Source: Onthophagus taurus (taxonomy: Eukaryota > Arthropoda > Insecta > Coleoptera > Scarabaeidae). From it: 64,000 nucleotides of DNA. The stretch lies in the NCBI RefSeq assembly GCF_036711975.1, contig NC_091975.1, positions 14,200,501 to 14,264,500 of the forward strand. The letters are read 5' to 3'. The notes beneath the pieces were generated by a model. The model made no database searches and was not told the DNA's origin. It worked only from the letters and a program-made list of their open reading frames with translations. Positions 17,439-29,500 of the stretch are shown here, piece after piece; the first letter of the stretch is position 1; every line of letters starts with the position of its first letter. A program made the position numbers and the translations under genes.

Positions 17439-20400
17439 TATTCTTTTTTCTGTTCTTAGTGTTTCTCCTCAATAGACAGGTAGCAAAATTTGTTTTATAT
17501 TTTTTTTGTTTCAGCAGCAGTATTCGAGAATCTGTAACGAAGTTACATTATTTTTATTTTTCAAAAACCGAATATTCCGAAAAATTACCGAAAATTAAAT
17601 ATATCCGAGTATACTTCCCACACTACCTCGATACGTTACAGTTTCCACCCGATCTATAGAAATTCCGAAAAAGATATCTTATCTCCTTATCACCGCCCGT
17701 TTATGCAACCCAATTCACATTTTATTAATTTTGATAATTTTCTTAATTAGACTTTGATTTTCTCCATTTTCCATTTCGAAACCGTTATCTTAAATTCCAA
17801 CAACGTTCCCTGACCGAATCATCAATAAATGAAAGTGATTAACAAACTTGTTGAATCACGAAAACATGTGCTTTCCGAAAAATTATTATCAAATAATTAA
17901 ATAATGCCGAAACTAACAAATTTCCAAACAAGATACGAAAAGCCACATGTTTCTATCAGTCCAGCCGACCGTCCCGAGGAAGTTTCAGCAGCCAGCGAGC
18001 TACCGTCGAGCTACCGTATAGCGACTATTTTTTATGATGCGGAATTAGAAATCGTAGACCGACCAAACCGATTTCAAACATTTACAAATATCATGAAATA
18101 ACCGTTGAACGATTCTAAAGATGATCCGCTTATTATTAATACAATAATTCACCGAAAATCATCCCGCATCGTAATTAATTAAATTACTCCATTCCTGATG
18201 GTCATCCGTTGAAAATATTGCCCATGTAGGATTGCCCCGAACATCACCCAACTGCTGGAATTGTTTTGTGTTAAGGTGCGCGTAAATTAATACCGATTAA
18301 TTGGTGTTGACGTGAAACACGTGGTCGGGAAAACATCTGTGAATATAAGTGCCGTAAACAGTGGCCGATTTTGTTAAAAATATTTTTGTGATTTTCTGTA
18401 TAAGTAAGGGTATCTTTTGATTTGTATTATAAATTTTTCCGTTAATTATTGTTGATTAATTGTTAATTACTCCGCCGTTCTTTAATCGATTTTACCCGTT
18501 CAAAAACTGTAATTATGTAATTTTATTTCCCGCATCCGATAGCGCCGTCAGAATTTTGCTATTTTTGTTAATTAGCGCCGCGCATTGTAAATTAGTCGTT
18601 GATAACTTGTACTGATACGATCCCCCACGCGGAAAAATCCAGTTTTCGCCCCAAAATGGTATAAATAGCCGGCCAAAATTCTGAGTTTTAACAGTTCTTC
18701 ATCAGATCTACAACAGTTCTTCATCAGTACTACGACCGTCTTTAACAAGTACTACAACAGTCTTCGTCAACAGTTAATTTCCGAAATATCCGTATTTCAG
18801 TTTACCGTAAGTCCGATTTATTTTGATAGACTTTGATTTTATTTTGCTGTTAATTTTCATTGATTGTTGTACATTTTGTCCCAACCTTAATACTCTTGGA
18901 AGGTTCTTCGAGTATTCCGTTCCTTTGCACCTTAGGAAGGTTTCCAGGTGTATCCCATACCTCCGCCTCAATTTTTATTTGTTTAATTTAAATTCAATTA
19001 TTATAAAGTCAAAGTCTTGTTAATTTATTCCCACCGTCCCCATTCTCCGACCGTGGTCACAAAGCAATAAACTGCCCTCCTATTTGTTTATTTTATTATT
19101 AATAAAGTTGGTAGTTATTTGTTTTCCGAATTTTTCTTGTTTTCTTCTTTCCCATACCGAATCCCTGGATCTCCGACTGTAACCCCCAAAAGTTACCTGG
19201 AGGCGAAAGAGTTCCTTAACTCTCTAAACATAAGGTGGCGCCCGAGACCGTTAACATCCCGAACACATAACAGGGCACCAAGACCCCTTTTCCTAGGACC
19301 GAACCAGGATAAGGTCGTCGCAAATCCTTTGTCCTTACCTTTCCTTTTACCCATTAGATGTCGTTATTCCTTATTTCTTTAAAATTTTGTTTGCAAAATA
19401 TCTATTAATAATCTTATTAATTTTGTTTTGGGGAGGGAGTTTTTTTTTTTTGTTTGTTAATAAGGGATTTAGTTTTTAAATAAAAGACAGATGTTTAATA
19501 CCTACAGTATTTATTTTGACTTTTACTTTTGGGAGTTGCGCGATAAGGCACATTTTTCTTTGGAAATTCGAGTCGAGTATAAATTCGGACGGGTTTTGAA
19601 AACTCGGTCTCTTTGGTTTTGGTGACAATTCTCTCCGTCGGTGGTGAAGAAAAGCAACGACGAGTGTAAATCAGCGTAGATACACATTTTGGAAAATTTG
19701 CGCTTAAATTTTGGCGTCTTGAGGCTAATCCGAAGTCATCGGAAATATCACTCCCGTTGAAAAGTCGCGGTTAAGTCTTTTCTATAACCCGATCCGGATA
19801 TTTTAACCGGATTTAATATTTTTCACCATTTTCCATAAATTTTGGGCGTAGACCTCGACCAACTGAGGTAAGAATTGCTTATTTCGGTTAATCATAACTT
19901 TTCCCATCCATATCACAACATTCTTATTATTTATTGATTAGCATAATTTCATTGATTAGATTTACACTTTTCATTAAAAAAAAAAAAAAAGAAAATCAAC
20001 CGTTCACACTTACATCCGTTCATTCTTTTCATCCATTCCCTTAGCGAATTTTTTTTTTTAATCGGTAATTACGATCCGTAGATCTTTCTTTTGGGGGAAC
20101 CATTTTTGTTAATGAAATTCTTGGTCCTAAAGTTCTGAGCACATTTTATTAACTTTAATACCGCTGGATATCCACTCCTTACGATCCTTAAGATCATCCA
20201 ACTCATACCTTTTCGAAGTTGACTATGAAAGTATAAAAAAAAAAAGAAGACAACTTAAGGTCAGATCAACAATTCGTTTTAAACTTTGAATTTTTTTTAT
20301 TCTACTTTATTGTCTGTTTACTGTTTCAATTATTAAGTTTGATAATTCAATTTTTTTTTTGTACATTATAATAATACTTACCTAGTATAATTTAGGATCT

Positions 20401-20909
20401 TATTTAAAAAAAAAAAAAAAAAAAAAAAGAATAACATACAACTAAATTTAGGATATAGAATTTTGTTTTGTTTTGAATTTGCGAATCATTTGATTATAAT
20501 TTATTTTTTTACTTTTGTAAAAGAGTTTAATTGGTATATTTTTTTTTGTTATTATTTTGATATTCAATTTTTTTTTTTAATTTAATCGATTTCTGAAACA
20601 AGTACTTGAGGTAGACAATCGGTGTCCCGGTCAATCAGGTGTTTCATTTTTTTTTTTGGTTATCCAATTAAATCTTCTTAGTTTCATTTTTTTTTTTGAT
20701 ATTTATTTTTATTTGATTTAACCTATATAATTTATTTTATTTTATTTGATTTTTTTTTGCAATATATTCATATCATTTTGCTTACCTGCATCTATTGAGT
20801 TTCTTTATTTTCTCTCTATATCTTTGTGTTGTTAAATTTTCGTTATTGTATGAACTCTTGTTTCCAACATCACAATCAGTGCCCGTTGCGAATTAACGGA
20901 TTGTGTGGC
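17439..20909. other. foreign insertion inside env; LTR-like, non-coding
   Basis: About 3.4 kb without coding capacity separates the two env parts. On the plus strand it looks like a long LTR plus leader. It has a TATA box (GTATAAATAGCC, ~18659), repeated CAGTTCTTCATCAG just downstream, polyadenylation signals (CAATAAACTG ~19064 and TTAATAAAGT ~19098), and a tRNA-primer-like TGGCGCCCGAGACCG at ~19234. A second TATA-like stretch is at ~19578 (GAGTATAAATTCGG). 19400-20800 is low-complexity T-rich DNA with several poly-A/T runs. A non-autonomous LTR element is the best guess. I could not find a second LTR or a target duplication. Confidence 0.4.
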
Positions 20910-21542
20910 GCCTTAAATAAATCGAACCTTCCCTTCTCCAAACGAGTTTGCCGGGGAGTTCGCAACAAACTGGTTAGGTTTAACGATAACGTAAATTGTT
21001 TTGCGGGTTGTGTGTCGATCGGGTGACAATTTCAAAATTGTCATAATTTTCATTTCGGGTGCGTTTTGGTTTACCTTTTTTTTTAAGCCGTAACAATGTA
21101 TACTTTCTTCCTGTAGTCGAGATGTTTTCTTATGATTACACATTGATATGGGAAGGTGTCGCAATATTTCGTAAGCGCACGTTGGTCGTTTGCTTGTATC
21201 TAAACTTGTAGCTTGGCATAGGTATTCTTCGCGTTGGAATTCTTTACATTTGGTACCGGTCGTAAAGTACTTATCTTTATTTTCTGCTAGGTACGGTTGG
21301 GGGATGTTGAGAATAAGATAATGGGATTATTGTTTAATAGGTAATGGAATTAAGTGATAATACTGGTAGGTTGTCATTTCAATTAAAGGAATTTGTAACA
21401 AGAAGGTGAGAATGTGGCCCTTCATGTACGCTTTTACTGTTATGGTCTTTTCTATTGTTTCCACAAATTTCATCAGTTCGTCATATTCTTTCGTTAATTT
21501 GTCAATTTGTATCGCTAGTGGTTCGAGGTCACATTGTACCAC
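20910..21542 (-). pseudogene. env: env N-terminal and central remnant with in-frame stop
   Basis: A frame starting just downstream of pol encodes an envelope ectodomain fragment. It has a coiled segment (IDKLTKEYDELMKFVETIEK) and then the conserved IPLIEM-TYQYYHLIPLPI block of errantivirus Env. A TAA stop follows at ~21327. The same frame then continues to be Env-like (a Cys-containing stretch, HLPISMCNHKK) until about 21000, after which similarity is lost. The usual ~300 residues before the PLPI block, including signal peptide and furin site, are mostly missing. The gene is therefore truncated at its start, interrupted by a stop and split by the insertion at 17439-20909. Confidence 0.7.
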
Positions 21543-21613
21543 CGTTGTCCATTGGCTGACCTGGTTTTTGGCTGTTCCCAGATGTAATGGAAATAAAGGG
21601 CCGTCTAACGTTG

Positions 21614-22912
21614 TTATTCGGACCTCGGGTCTTGCCCAGGAGCATCTGAAACAATACCGTGTTTAAGATGTCTTGTATGGTATGTTTGTACTCCCCTTCT
21701 AGTTTGAACTTCTACTGTGCTATTATCATTTACTTTGATAATGGTGTATGGTCCAAAGTAGGGTTTGACCATTTTATTGCTTTTCGTTATATTTTCTACG
21801 TATACCTTTTCTCCAATTTTCCATGTTGAAACTCTTACTTGTTCTTGTTGTTTTTCTTGAGTTTTTAGTTTCCGGTTCTCGTCTTTTTTCTTTAAGCTTT
21901 CGTACATAATTGCCATTCGACTTTTACGTTTGTCTATAATATCTTGATACGTCGGGGCATCGTAAAATAGGTCGAGTGGATTTCTCGTTTTTGTATGGCC
22001 AAAAAGTGCTTCAAATGGAGTCATTCCTGTTGCGCTATTGATGGTGTTATTGTACGCAATTGTAGCAGATCGAATTTTCTTTTCTTTTGTTATACCGGGA
22101 TCTTCATCAAGGCATCTCAGATGTTCTAGTAAGGTAGAATGGAATCTCTCTACATTAGCTTGACTTTCTGGGTTCTTTGCTGTACCGAAGTGCAAAGTGA
22201 TTCGATGTAATACGGCCAATTCTTTTACTACTTGGTTGTTAAACTCTGATCCTTTGTCGAAACGAATTTCTCTCGGGATTCCGTAGTAATTGAAGTAGTC
22301 CAGAAATGCTTCGACAATATCTGTTGGATTTTTACTTTTGATTTTAATCGCATGTCCCAAACGTGTAAACGAGTCTACAATTGTTAGATATTTATTGTTT
22401 GCGAAAGAGAAAGTATCAACGAATAATTTTTCGAATGGGGCGTCTGGAGTTTCAGTTATCGGTAATAATGGTACATCGTGTCTTCGATTGTATTTAGCCC
22501 TGTTACATATTTCACAGGCTTTAATAACCTTGGTGATTGTTTCCTCCATTTTCGACCACCAGTATTTCCGTTTGAGATGTTCTAAAGTTTCTTGTATACC
22601 ACGATGGTTCGTCATTCCTTCGTGATACGTTGTTACTATTTCGATCGTCTTTGCTTCATCTGAAATAGCTTCCGCTCGTCGTAGGCACCTGATTATCCGT
22701 GGTCCTCTATCTGATATTTCATTATTATAAACGTTACACATTTGTTGATAGAGCTCGTCGACAGACGTGTACATATAAAATGTTTTATTTCCAGCCATGT
22801 AGTTTTTATATAAATTTAGAATGTGTTCGTATTGGTTTTCTGCTGGGATTCGTACCAAGTGTATGGTGTTATCTCCTCTTGTTTTGATTGTAATTTCTAA
22901 TCCATTTCCCAA
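21614..22912 (-). pseudogene. pol: pol: integrase part of errantivirus-like element
   Basis: An open stretch of ~430 residues encodes a Ty3-type integrase. It has the HHCC zinc domain (HRG...KRKYWW...CEICNRAK), then the DDE core with FVDTF (Asp), RFDKGSEF (Asp) and SQANVERFHS (Glu), and a C-terminal GPYTIIK/TRHLK module. The core is intact by inspection. Upstream, the RNase H domain that should link it to reverse transcriptase is absent, and the frame differs from that of the RT part. The polyprotein is thus broken and this segment is not expressed normally. The C-terminal tail lies close to the start of the env remnant, with no spacer gene. Confidence 0.85.
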
Positions 22913-24176
22913 ACTCTTTGTTATAATGAACTGCGTCTTTTTGTAAGTTAATTTTAAAATTAGCTGAATTTAAACGGTCGAAAACTTTAATTAGTTTTTG
23001 TATATGCTCTTGCAGCGATGAAGAGTAAATAACGATATCATCGAGATATACCAGGCATGTGTCTTCTAGTAAACCACGTAAAACTTCGTCCATTAGACGC
23101 TGGAAGGTAGCCGGGGCGTTTTTCAATCCGAAAGGCATTCTTTTAAATTCGAAATGGCCTTGTTCGGTGCTTAACGCTGTTTTTTCTCTATCTTCCGGTT
23201 CCATTTCGACTTGGTGGTAGCCTGATGCCAAATCGAGAGAGGTGAAATAGTTTGCCCTGCCCAATTTATCTAATATATCGGCAATGTTTGGAATTGGATA
23301 TTTGTTTTCTATCATTCTTTCGTTTAGTCGTCGGAAGTCAACTACCATTCGATATTTTATTCTTCCGTCTTTTTGGGTTGTTACAATATGGACAGGTGCG
23401 TTCCAAGGCGAAACGCTTTCTTTCACGATGTCTTGTCGTAGTAGTTCCATAGTTTGTTTTTTTATTTCCTTTTTTGTCTCGATTGGTTGACGATAATTTC
23501 GAACATAGATGGGTCTATTATCTTTTAGGTTAAGATGATGTTTTATTTTATGAGCAAAAGTTAATTGTTGTCCCTCTATATGGAATAAATGTTTGTATTT
23601 CGATAATAATGCTTGAAGAGCCTTCTTTTCTTCTAAATTTAGATGATCCAATTTCAAATTCTTTTCAACATTTTTTTCTTGAAGTGCCGCTAAATGGTTT
23701 TTATCTATAAAATTATAACCGATGTTTATTTCTTCTTCAATTTCGCTTACAGGTTGCACTTCTATCGGCGTCGGATTCAAACGGATCAGGTTTCCATAAT
23801 TGTTTGTAACAAAAATTTGCGTTTCATGGTTTTTTACTTCGACGAGTGCTTCCGGGATCATTACGTTGTCTGTATCATCTTTCATTACAGGAAACAAAGC
23901 TAAGCCATTTTCAATGTTAGTGACCTGAAAACTCATTAATGACTGCGAGTATGGTTTAATTGTTTGAGTATTGTCAATTTTGTAAGGAATTGTTGTATTA
24001 TCTGTAACAATGACTTGTTTCTTTGTATCAAGCGAAGCTCCTAATTTTGTTAACAGATCGAAACCAAATAAACCATCAAATGTACGTGAATAATCAAAGC
24101 ATACAAATAAATGATATTCCGGTGATTTAAAGATGTTAGGAAGCGGTGCGTAAACCGCGCTTCTTGTTTTTTTCAA
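22869..24176 (-). pseudogene. pol: pol: reverse transcriptase part of errantivirus-like element
   Basis: About 430 residues. The N-terminal ~190 continue from the protease toward the RT domain. RT motifs follow: VVDFRRLN, SLDLASGYHQV, FKRMPFGLKNAPATFQ and the catalytic YLDDI. Soon after YLDDI the family pattern (FKINL) is lost and the frame ends, so the RT thumb/connection and all of RNase H are missing; an internal deletion near 22900-22930 is the simplest reason. At the upstream end the frame is shifted by one base relative to the protease at an A-run around 24170-24180. Both lesions inactivate pol. Confidence 0.85.
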
Positions 24177-24360
24177 CTCCGTGAGGTGTTCTTATATTAA
24201 ATTCCTGACTATCGCATGCGTAAACCGATTTAACTTCTTCATATAACTTCGAATTGATAAGAGAACATTCTGCTCCCGTATCTATAAGAAATCTTAAGCC
24301 TTCAAATTCGACGTAGGGTAGTAACGGATCTTGTGAATAGGCTTTGTTCGAAATCGTTAC
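24172..24360 (-). pseudogene. pol: pol: aspartic protease segment
   Basis: In a frame displaced -1 from gag, as expected for gag-pol frameshifting in this group, the sequence encodes LLPYVEFEGLRFLIDTGAEC, the retropepsin motif with catalytic D-T-G-A. Around 24170-24180 an A-run coincides with a further one-base change of frame into the RT part. That second change is not a normal feature of the family and is best read as an indel mutation. Confidence 0.75.
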
Positions 24361-25460
24361 GTTAATTGCTCTTGAGACGTGTCCTGGGGAAAATCCTGCG
24401 TCTCAACGTCTTCTGTGTATTCGACGTTTTCATCGATATGTCGTTCCCCATAGTTATCGTCCGTTTGGTCATCATCAGGATATTGGACATAGATATTGGC
24501 TTCGGTTGTTTCTGATGGAAGCTCAATATTATTTGACATCCATTGTCTCTTTGGGGCTGGTCGGTTGATAGATGAAGCTGGACGTTTGTTACTATTGTCT
24601 ATTTCCATCGGTGTTGGTCTAAATGGTCGTTGTTGAAATTGTGCCGGGGTTCTCACAAATGGTTGATTGTTTTCTTGTCTGGGATAAAACATTGGACGAG
24701 GTGGTAGTATTGCGGGTGGAATAAATTTATTTGGCTGTCCATACTGTTGTGGCATAACCATGGGAGGTTTTTGCATCGAGTTTGGACGTTGAGCTACCAT
24801 GGGATGTGGTCTGATAATGGTACGCAATGGCGATGCAATTGGCTGCCTTGTATTAAAAAGAAAACGCTGTTTCTGGGTGTTATAGTTAGTAATTTCCAGG
24901 GCGTATCCTTCTGCTGTCTCAATATCGGTGGGCTGTCGTAATTTAACTTCTAAACCGATGTTGGGATTTATCAAGTCTAATCCAAATAGGTAAGTTCTTA
25001 GAGCTATCTGGTTGTATTGCTCTTGTTTGAGGTTGCGGATCGGTACATTGTCTTCTTCCAAGTTAACCTTAGAAAGAAGAGTGTAAAGAGTTGATTTAAT
25101 CTTATTAGAGTAGCTGGCTGTACTGTCTTCTTTTTGTGGAACCAAACTATTCAAATCATAAACAAGAACCTCTTCGGATCGTTTATCACCGAATGAATGA
25201 ATTAGAATTTGTTTAAGTTCGGGCCAAGTGGTGGGTGTTTTATTTGCATCCACCGCCTCGCGTGCTTTGGCACATAGTCTACCCATAAAAATCATTAACA
25301 GTCTTTTAGATGTGCGAATTTCCTCTGGTCTTGCAGGTGCTGTTGGTAAATATTCTTCAATCAAGAATTCGCAGGCATTAATATAACTCTTCAGAGTTAT
25401 TCTGTCTCCGCCAAAGACTGGTATCAAATCTTGGTCTACTTTCGATATTTTTCTTGCCAT
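24357..25460 (-). CDS. gag: gag of errantivirus-like element
   Basis: An intact 367-residue frame from ATG. The N-terminal ~210 residues form the capsid-like helical region (FGGDRITLKSYINACEFLIE, then WPELKQILIHSFGDKRSEE and LRTYLFGLDLINPNIGLEV). The C-terminal part is Pro/Gln/Arg-rich, without a CCHC zinc knuckle, and ends in an acidic tail. Errantivirus Gag proteins normally lack the zinc knuckle, so this supports the classification. The end overlaps the protease frame by a few bases, giving the gag-pol -1 arrangement. It is the only gene of the element without a visible lesion. Confidence 0.85.
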   Translation of the reverse strand: MARKISKVDQDLIPVFGGDRITLKSYINACEFLIEEYLPTAPARPEEIRTSKRLLMIFMGRLCAKAREAVDANKTPTTWPELKQILIHSFGDKRSEEVLVYDLNSLVPQKEDSTASYSNKIKSTLYTLLSKVNLEEDNVPIRNLKQEQYNQIALRTYLFGLDLINPNIGLEVKLRQPTDIETAEGYALEITNYNTQKQRFLFNTRQPIASPLRTIIRPHPMVAQRPNSMQKPPMVMPQQYGQPNKFIPPAILPPRPMFYPRQENNQPFVRTPAQFQQRPFRPTPMEIDNSNKRPASSINRPAPKRQWMSNNIELPSETTEANIYVQYPDDDQTDDNYGERHIDENVEYTEDVETQDFPQDTSQEQLT

Positions 25461-25803
25461 TTCTATTTCGTTGATTGCCTCCAGTAAGTCGTTTAAATTG
25501 TCCAGAGCGTATTAGGTTTAAGTCGCGGAAATGAAAAGGAATAAAGGATGGCAGAAATAAAGATACAGTACAATAAGAATGAATAAAATTGTTGTCATTG
25601 ATTCTCTTTTGAGTAGTCCCGGGAATCGATCGGCAATTGGAGAGGATCCAAATTCCTCGGCGGGTTCTACTTTTCTTCTTTCTTCTCGTATCCGGTAATA
25701 AAGAACTTGAAAGTTCACCACAAGTGTTCCGTAAGTCGGACCGATTTTAGGCACGATACAAGATTTAATCACTCACGTTTACCGGATCCTACTGACTGCG
25801 CCA
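25461..25803 (-). promoter_or_regulatory. errantivirus leader and tRNA-Ser-type primer binding site
   Basis: The leader between LTR and gag. Directly next to the LTR, on the minus strand, is TGGCGCAGTCAGTAGGAT (25786-25803). This corresponds to the tRNA-Ser-primed site used by the 17.6/297/ZAM group. The rest of the leader holds no recognised signal. Confidence 0.8.
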
Positions 25804-26061
25804 ATTATATTATTTAACTGTTATTTAGAGTTTTTTTATTAAAAGGACGTTTTAATCATTTAACTTTTATTTAAAATTATAATTTATTATATAAGATTTT
25901 ATAAAAACGGAAGCGTAACTTGAACACCGCGTCGACGATTTGAGTACTTCGTGGAGTCGGAATTACAATTCCCCGATATCGAAGTACTCGCAGTTATTTA
26001 TAACAATTAATTGCTGACGCTTCATATTCGGCAATTACAGTTGTTAAGGGGCAGCTACATT
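25804..26061 (-). repeat. 5' LTR of errantivirus-like element, truncated by Maverick M1
   Basis: 258 bp matching 16640-16898. The outermost 8 bp of the LTR (TGGTAACT on the plus strand, present at 16899-16906) are absent, and the Maverick end AGTAGTAGACAAAAGCC begins at once at 26062. The Maverick therefore inserted inside the LTR. The last six bases, TACATT (26056-26061), are the predicted 6-bp target duplication. Confidence 0.9.
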
Positions 26062-26505
26062 AGTAGTAGACAAAAGCCGATTCTAGAACCTCCTCTCAGA
26101 ACCTCAGGTCAAGGTCAAGGCCAAGGTCACGTCGAGTGACCATGACCTTGACCTTGCCCTGAGGTTCTGGGAGGAGGTTCCAGAATCGGCTATTGCAAAG
26201 GGGGTCGTTGACCAGTAACCTTGACCTAAACAATGACCTTTACTTTGAGCTCACCTCAGGTCAAGATCACGTTGAGTGACCATCACCTTGATCAGTAACC
26301 TTGACCTGAACAATGACCTTTACTTTGACCTCAACGGAGACCTTGAAGTCAACCTTAATTGTAACCATGACATTGACCTTGTACGTGACCTGAAATGAAG
26401 GTTACACGACATGAGTTCATTGAAAACCCCACTTCGGAGGAGGTATGCTTTAAATAGCAGATAGAAAATCGTGTTCAACAGTATTGAAGTAAGAGTGTTG
26501 TGAAC
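26062..26505. repeat. left terminal repeat of M1
   Basis: The counterpart of 36978-37421. It has the terminus AGTAGTAGACAAAAGCC (C instead of T at base 10), the terminal hairpin arms (AGCCGATTCTAGAACC and the inverse), repeated TGACCTTGA/TCAAGGTCA words, and a TATA-like GCTTTAAATAG ~60 bp before the polymerase ATG. Confidence 0.9.
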
Positions 26506-29500
26506 ATGTTGACCTGCGACGTGTGTTACAAAGAGTTTACTAGACCAGATAATCTTGTGAGACATCAACGCACAGCATGTATTGGGAAACGTCGAAAGGT
26601 GGAAGAGGATCAACAAGGAGATGTTATAGTGTGTGAAATATGTGATGAACACGTAACCAGACAATGTTATTCCTCACATCTGCGTAGCAACAAACATAAA
26701 CAGAAAGCCTTCGTAATAATAGATGATGGTGTAGAAAAAATAGATTCGATATTTGGAGATAAAATATGTAGTTTTAGAGTGAGCGATCATGAACGGAAGT
26801 ACGTAGACATGAAGGAATTCAGTAACCGAATTAGAGAAAATGTTATCAGTTTGATACAGTCCGTGAGGAATGTAAATGGTAGTTTAAAAGTGAATACGGA
26901 AATTTTTGGATTGTATTTCATAAATACGAAGGAAGAAGTGGAAATCAAATCATTCAACACAAAAAATAAAATTATAACAGTAGCCGTAGACTTATACCAA
27001 ACATACGAGGACTTTATGGACGAGATTATGGTGAAAATGTCGGAATTCCAAGAACGGGACTCAGGTAAGAGTATAAGAATAGAAAAGTAGTAAAATGCGA
27101 AACTAAAGGTGTTAATACTGCAGGTTGGACCTTGTTGGAAATATTATATCTTGAAGTGAACTGTAACAAGTTTAATCCTACAAGAGCATCGAGCTACATC
27201 GACTTACCGACATCCATAAAAGGGAAGAGAGCGGTAATAAACGTGCAAAATAACGATAATAAGTGCTTTGCTTGGGCACTGATGTCCGCACTGTACCAAC
27301 CCACAGGTTTACCGCAAAGAATATCATCATACCCAGATTATAGGGAAACAGAATTAAAGTTTGACTGCGTAACATTCCCAGTACCCATCAGAGACATACC
27401 AAAATTTGAGGAAGAAAATAACATTTCAATTAACGTCTATGGTATAAATTCTTGGTATAATGGAGAGAAAATGGTAGATGATATTGTAACTGTATGTATA
27501 TGTAAACAGAAACGGGAGCGTCATGTAAACTTATTAGTAGTCAGCGACAATTTCGGGAATAACCACTATTGTTGGATAAAAAACTTATCTCGACTGATAA
27601 ATACACAATCATCGACTCATGAACATCAAAGATATATTTGTGAGGGTTGTTTGCAATACTTTTCAACTGAAGACAAGTTGGTACGACATCAGATGGATGA
27701 CTGTAAAAAAGTGAAAGCAACAGTACCAAGCGAACAAATAAAAGTGAATAAGTTCGGACATCTAGAAAAGGAAAATGTTTTACAATTTGAAGGATTTGAA
27801 AAAAAAATGAAAGTTCCGTTTGTGGTGTACGCCGATTTCGAGGCGATTCTGAAACCCTTAACGCCCGAAGAAGGAAAAGTTTACGATGATAATAAACCAT
27901 ATACGGCCCGATGTTTTGAACACGAACCATACGCTTTTGCGTACTACATTAAGTGTGCTTACGATGATAACTTATCGAAATTCCAAATATACCGAGGGCG
28001 AAACGCTGCTCTGGAATTTATTATAAGATTGGAGAAGGATGTAATAGAGATCTATAAACAACATTTGAGGCAAACAAAGGATATGATACCGCTAAGCTGT
28101 CTGGACCAATTTGTACATGAACTGAGTTCCGTATGTCACATTTGTGATAAACCAATAAACAAAGAAGAGAAAGTGTGTGATCACGATCACTTGACAGGAT
28201 TGTATAGGGGTCCTGCGCATTCCGTCTGCAATATAAATTATAAATTACCGATGTTTATCCCTGTGTTTTTCCACAACCTGTCGAATTACGATGCCCACAT
28301 GTTTGTGAAAAGTATTGCCCTAAACAAGGAGGAAGTAGAGGTGATAGCACAAAACAAAGAAAAATATATTTCTTTTTCCAAAAAAATAGTTGTCGGAGAA
28401 ACAACCGATAACAAGGGAAAGAAACGCAAAGTGTTTATGAAAATAAGATTCGTCGACTCTTTTAGATTCATGGCGAGTTCTTTGGAAAAGTTGGTTTCAT
28501 ATTTGGATGATAAGGATTGTGTGGAAGTGAAAAAAAAATTCAAAGACTCTGAAGAATTTAGATTGATGCGCCAGAAAGGTGTATTTCCATATTCGTTCGT
28601 AGATTCGTTTGAAAAGTTGGAGTATAGTAAATTGCCTGATCATACACAGTTTTACGACATATTGAGTTCAAGTAATATTTCAAAGGAACAATACTCTAGA
28701 GCACAGACTGTATGGAATAAATTTAAGTGTACAACGTTGGGAGAATACAGTGACCTGTATTTGACGTCAGATGTGTTAATGTTGACTGACGTCTTTGAAA
28801 ATTTCAGGACAATATCTTTGGAGAATTACAATCTGGATCCTTGCCATTATTATACTGCGCCCGGGTTTGGGTGGGATGCTCTGTTAAAAATGACAGGTGT
28901 AAAATTAGAATTGTTATCAGACATTGACATGTTACACTTTTTTAAGAAAGGAATTAGAGGCGGTCTCTGTATGTGTGTAAAACGATCTGCAATAGCAAAC
29001 AACAAGTTCCTTGACGATTTTAACCCGGAAAAACCATCATCATATATTCTATACTTGGACGCTACAAATTTGTATGGGTATGCAATGAATTGTAAATTAC
29101 CAACAGTCGGTTTTCGATGGTTGTCGAACCAAGAAATAGCAGATATAGATGTGGAGTGTTTAGATGATGAACACCTTGGTTATGTGTTTGAAGTGGATTT
29201 GGAGTATCCCGAAAGGTTACACAACCAGCATGATGATCTACCGTTTTGTCCCGAAAACATAATCGTTCCCGGATCGAAGCATCCTAAGTTGATTGCGAAC
29301 TTACAAAATAAATCGAAATACATAATTCACTATGTAAACCTACGTGAATGTGTGAAAAAAGGTCTTAAGCTAACCAAAATACACCGTGCATTGCAATTTC
29401 AACAATCGCCGTGGATGAAACCATATATCGATTTTAACTCTGAGAAACGAATGAATGCTACGAATGAATTTGGGAAAAATCATTATAAACAAATGAATAA

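Larger units (their letters stand above)
16640..26061 (-). mobile_element. errantivirus-like Ty3 LTR element with env, degraded
   Basis: Read leftward on the minus strand: 5' LTR (25804-26061, cut), tRNA-Ser-type primer site, gag, pol (protease, reverse transcriptase, integrase) and env, then 3' LTR (16640-16906). A TATA flank at 16636-16639 matches the TATA-like target preference of the 17.6/297 group. Damage includes a frame break between protease and reverse transcriptase, loss of RNase H, a stop and a large insertion in env, and loss of the outer 8 bp of the 5' LTR to the Maverick insertion at 26061/26062. It is an old, inactive copy. Confidence 0.9.

Noticed and set aside
20826-20840. 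TGTTGTTAAATTTTCG as a possible second LTR of the insertion in env
   Set aside because: Only a short match to the putative start at ~17433; similarity does not continue, so a second LTR is not supported.
26320-26664. 114-codon minus-strand frame over the terminal repeat and polymerase start (also 37236-37580)
   Set aside because: Overlaps the polymerase exon and inverted repeat; antisense shadow.
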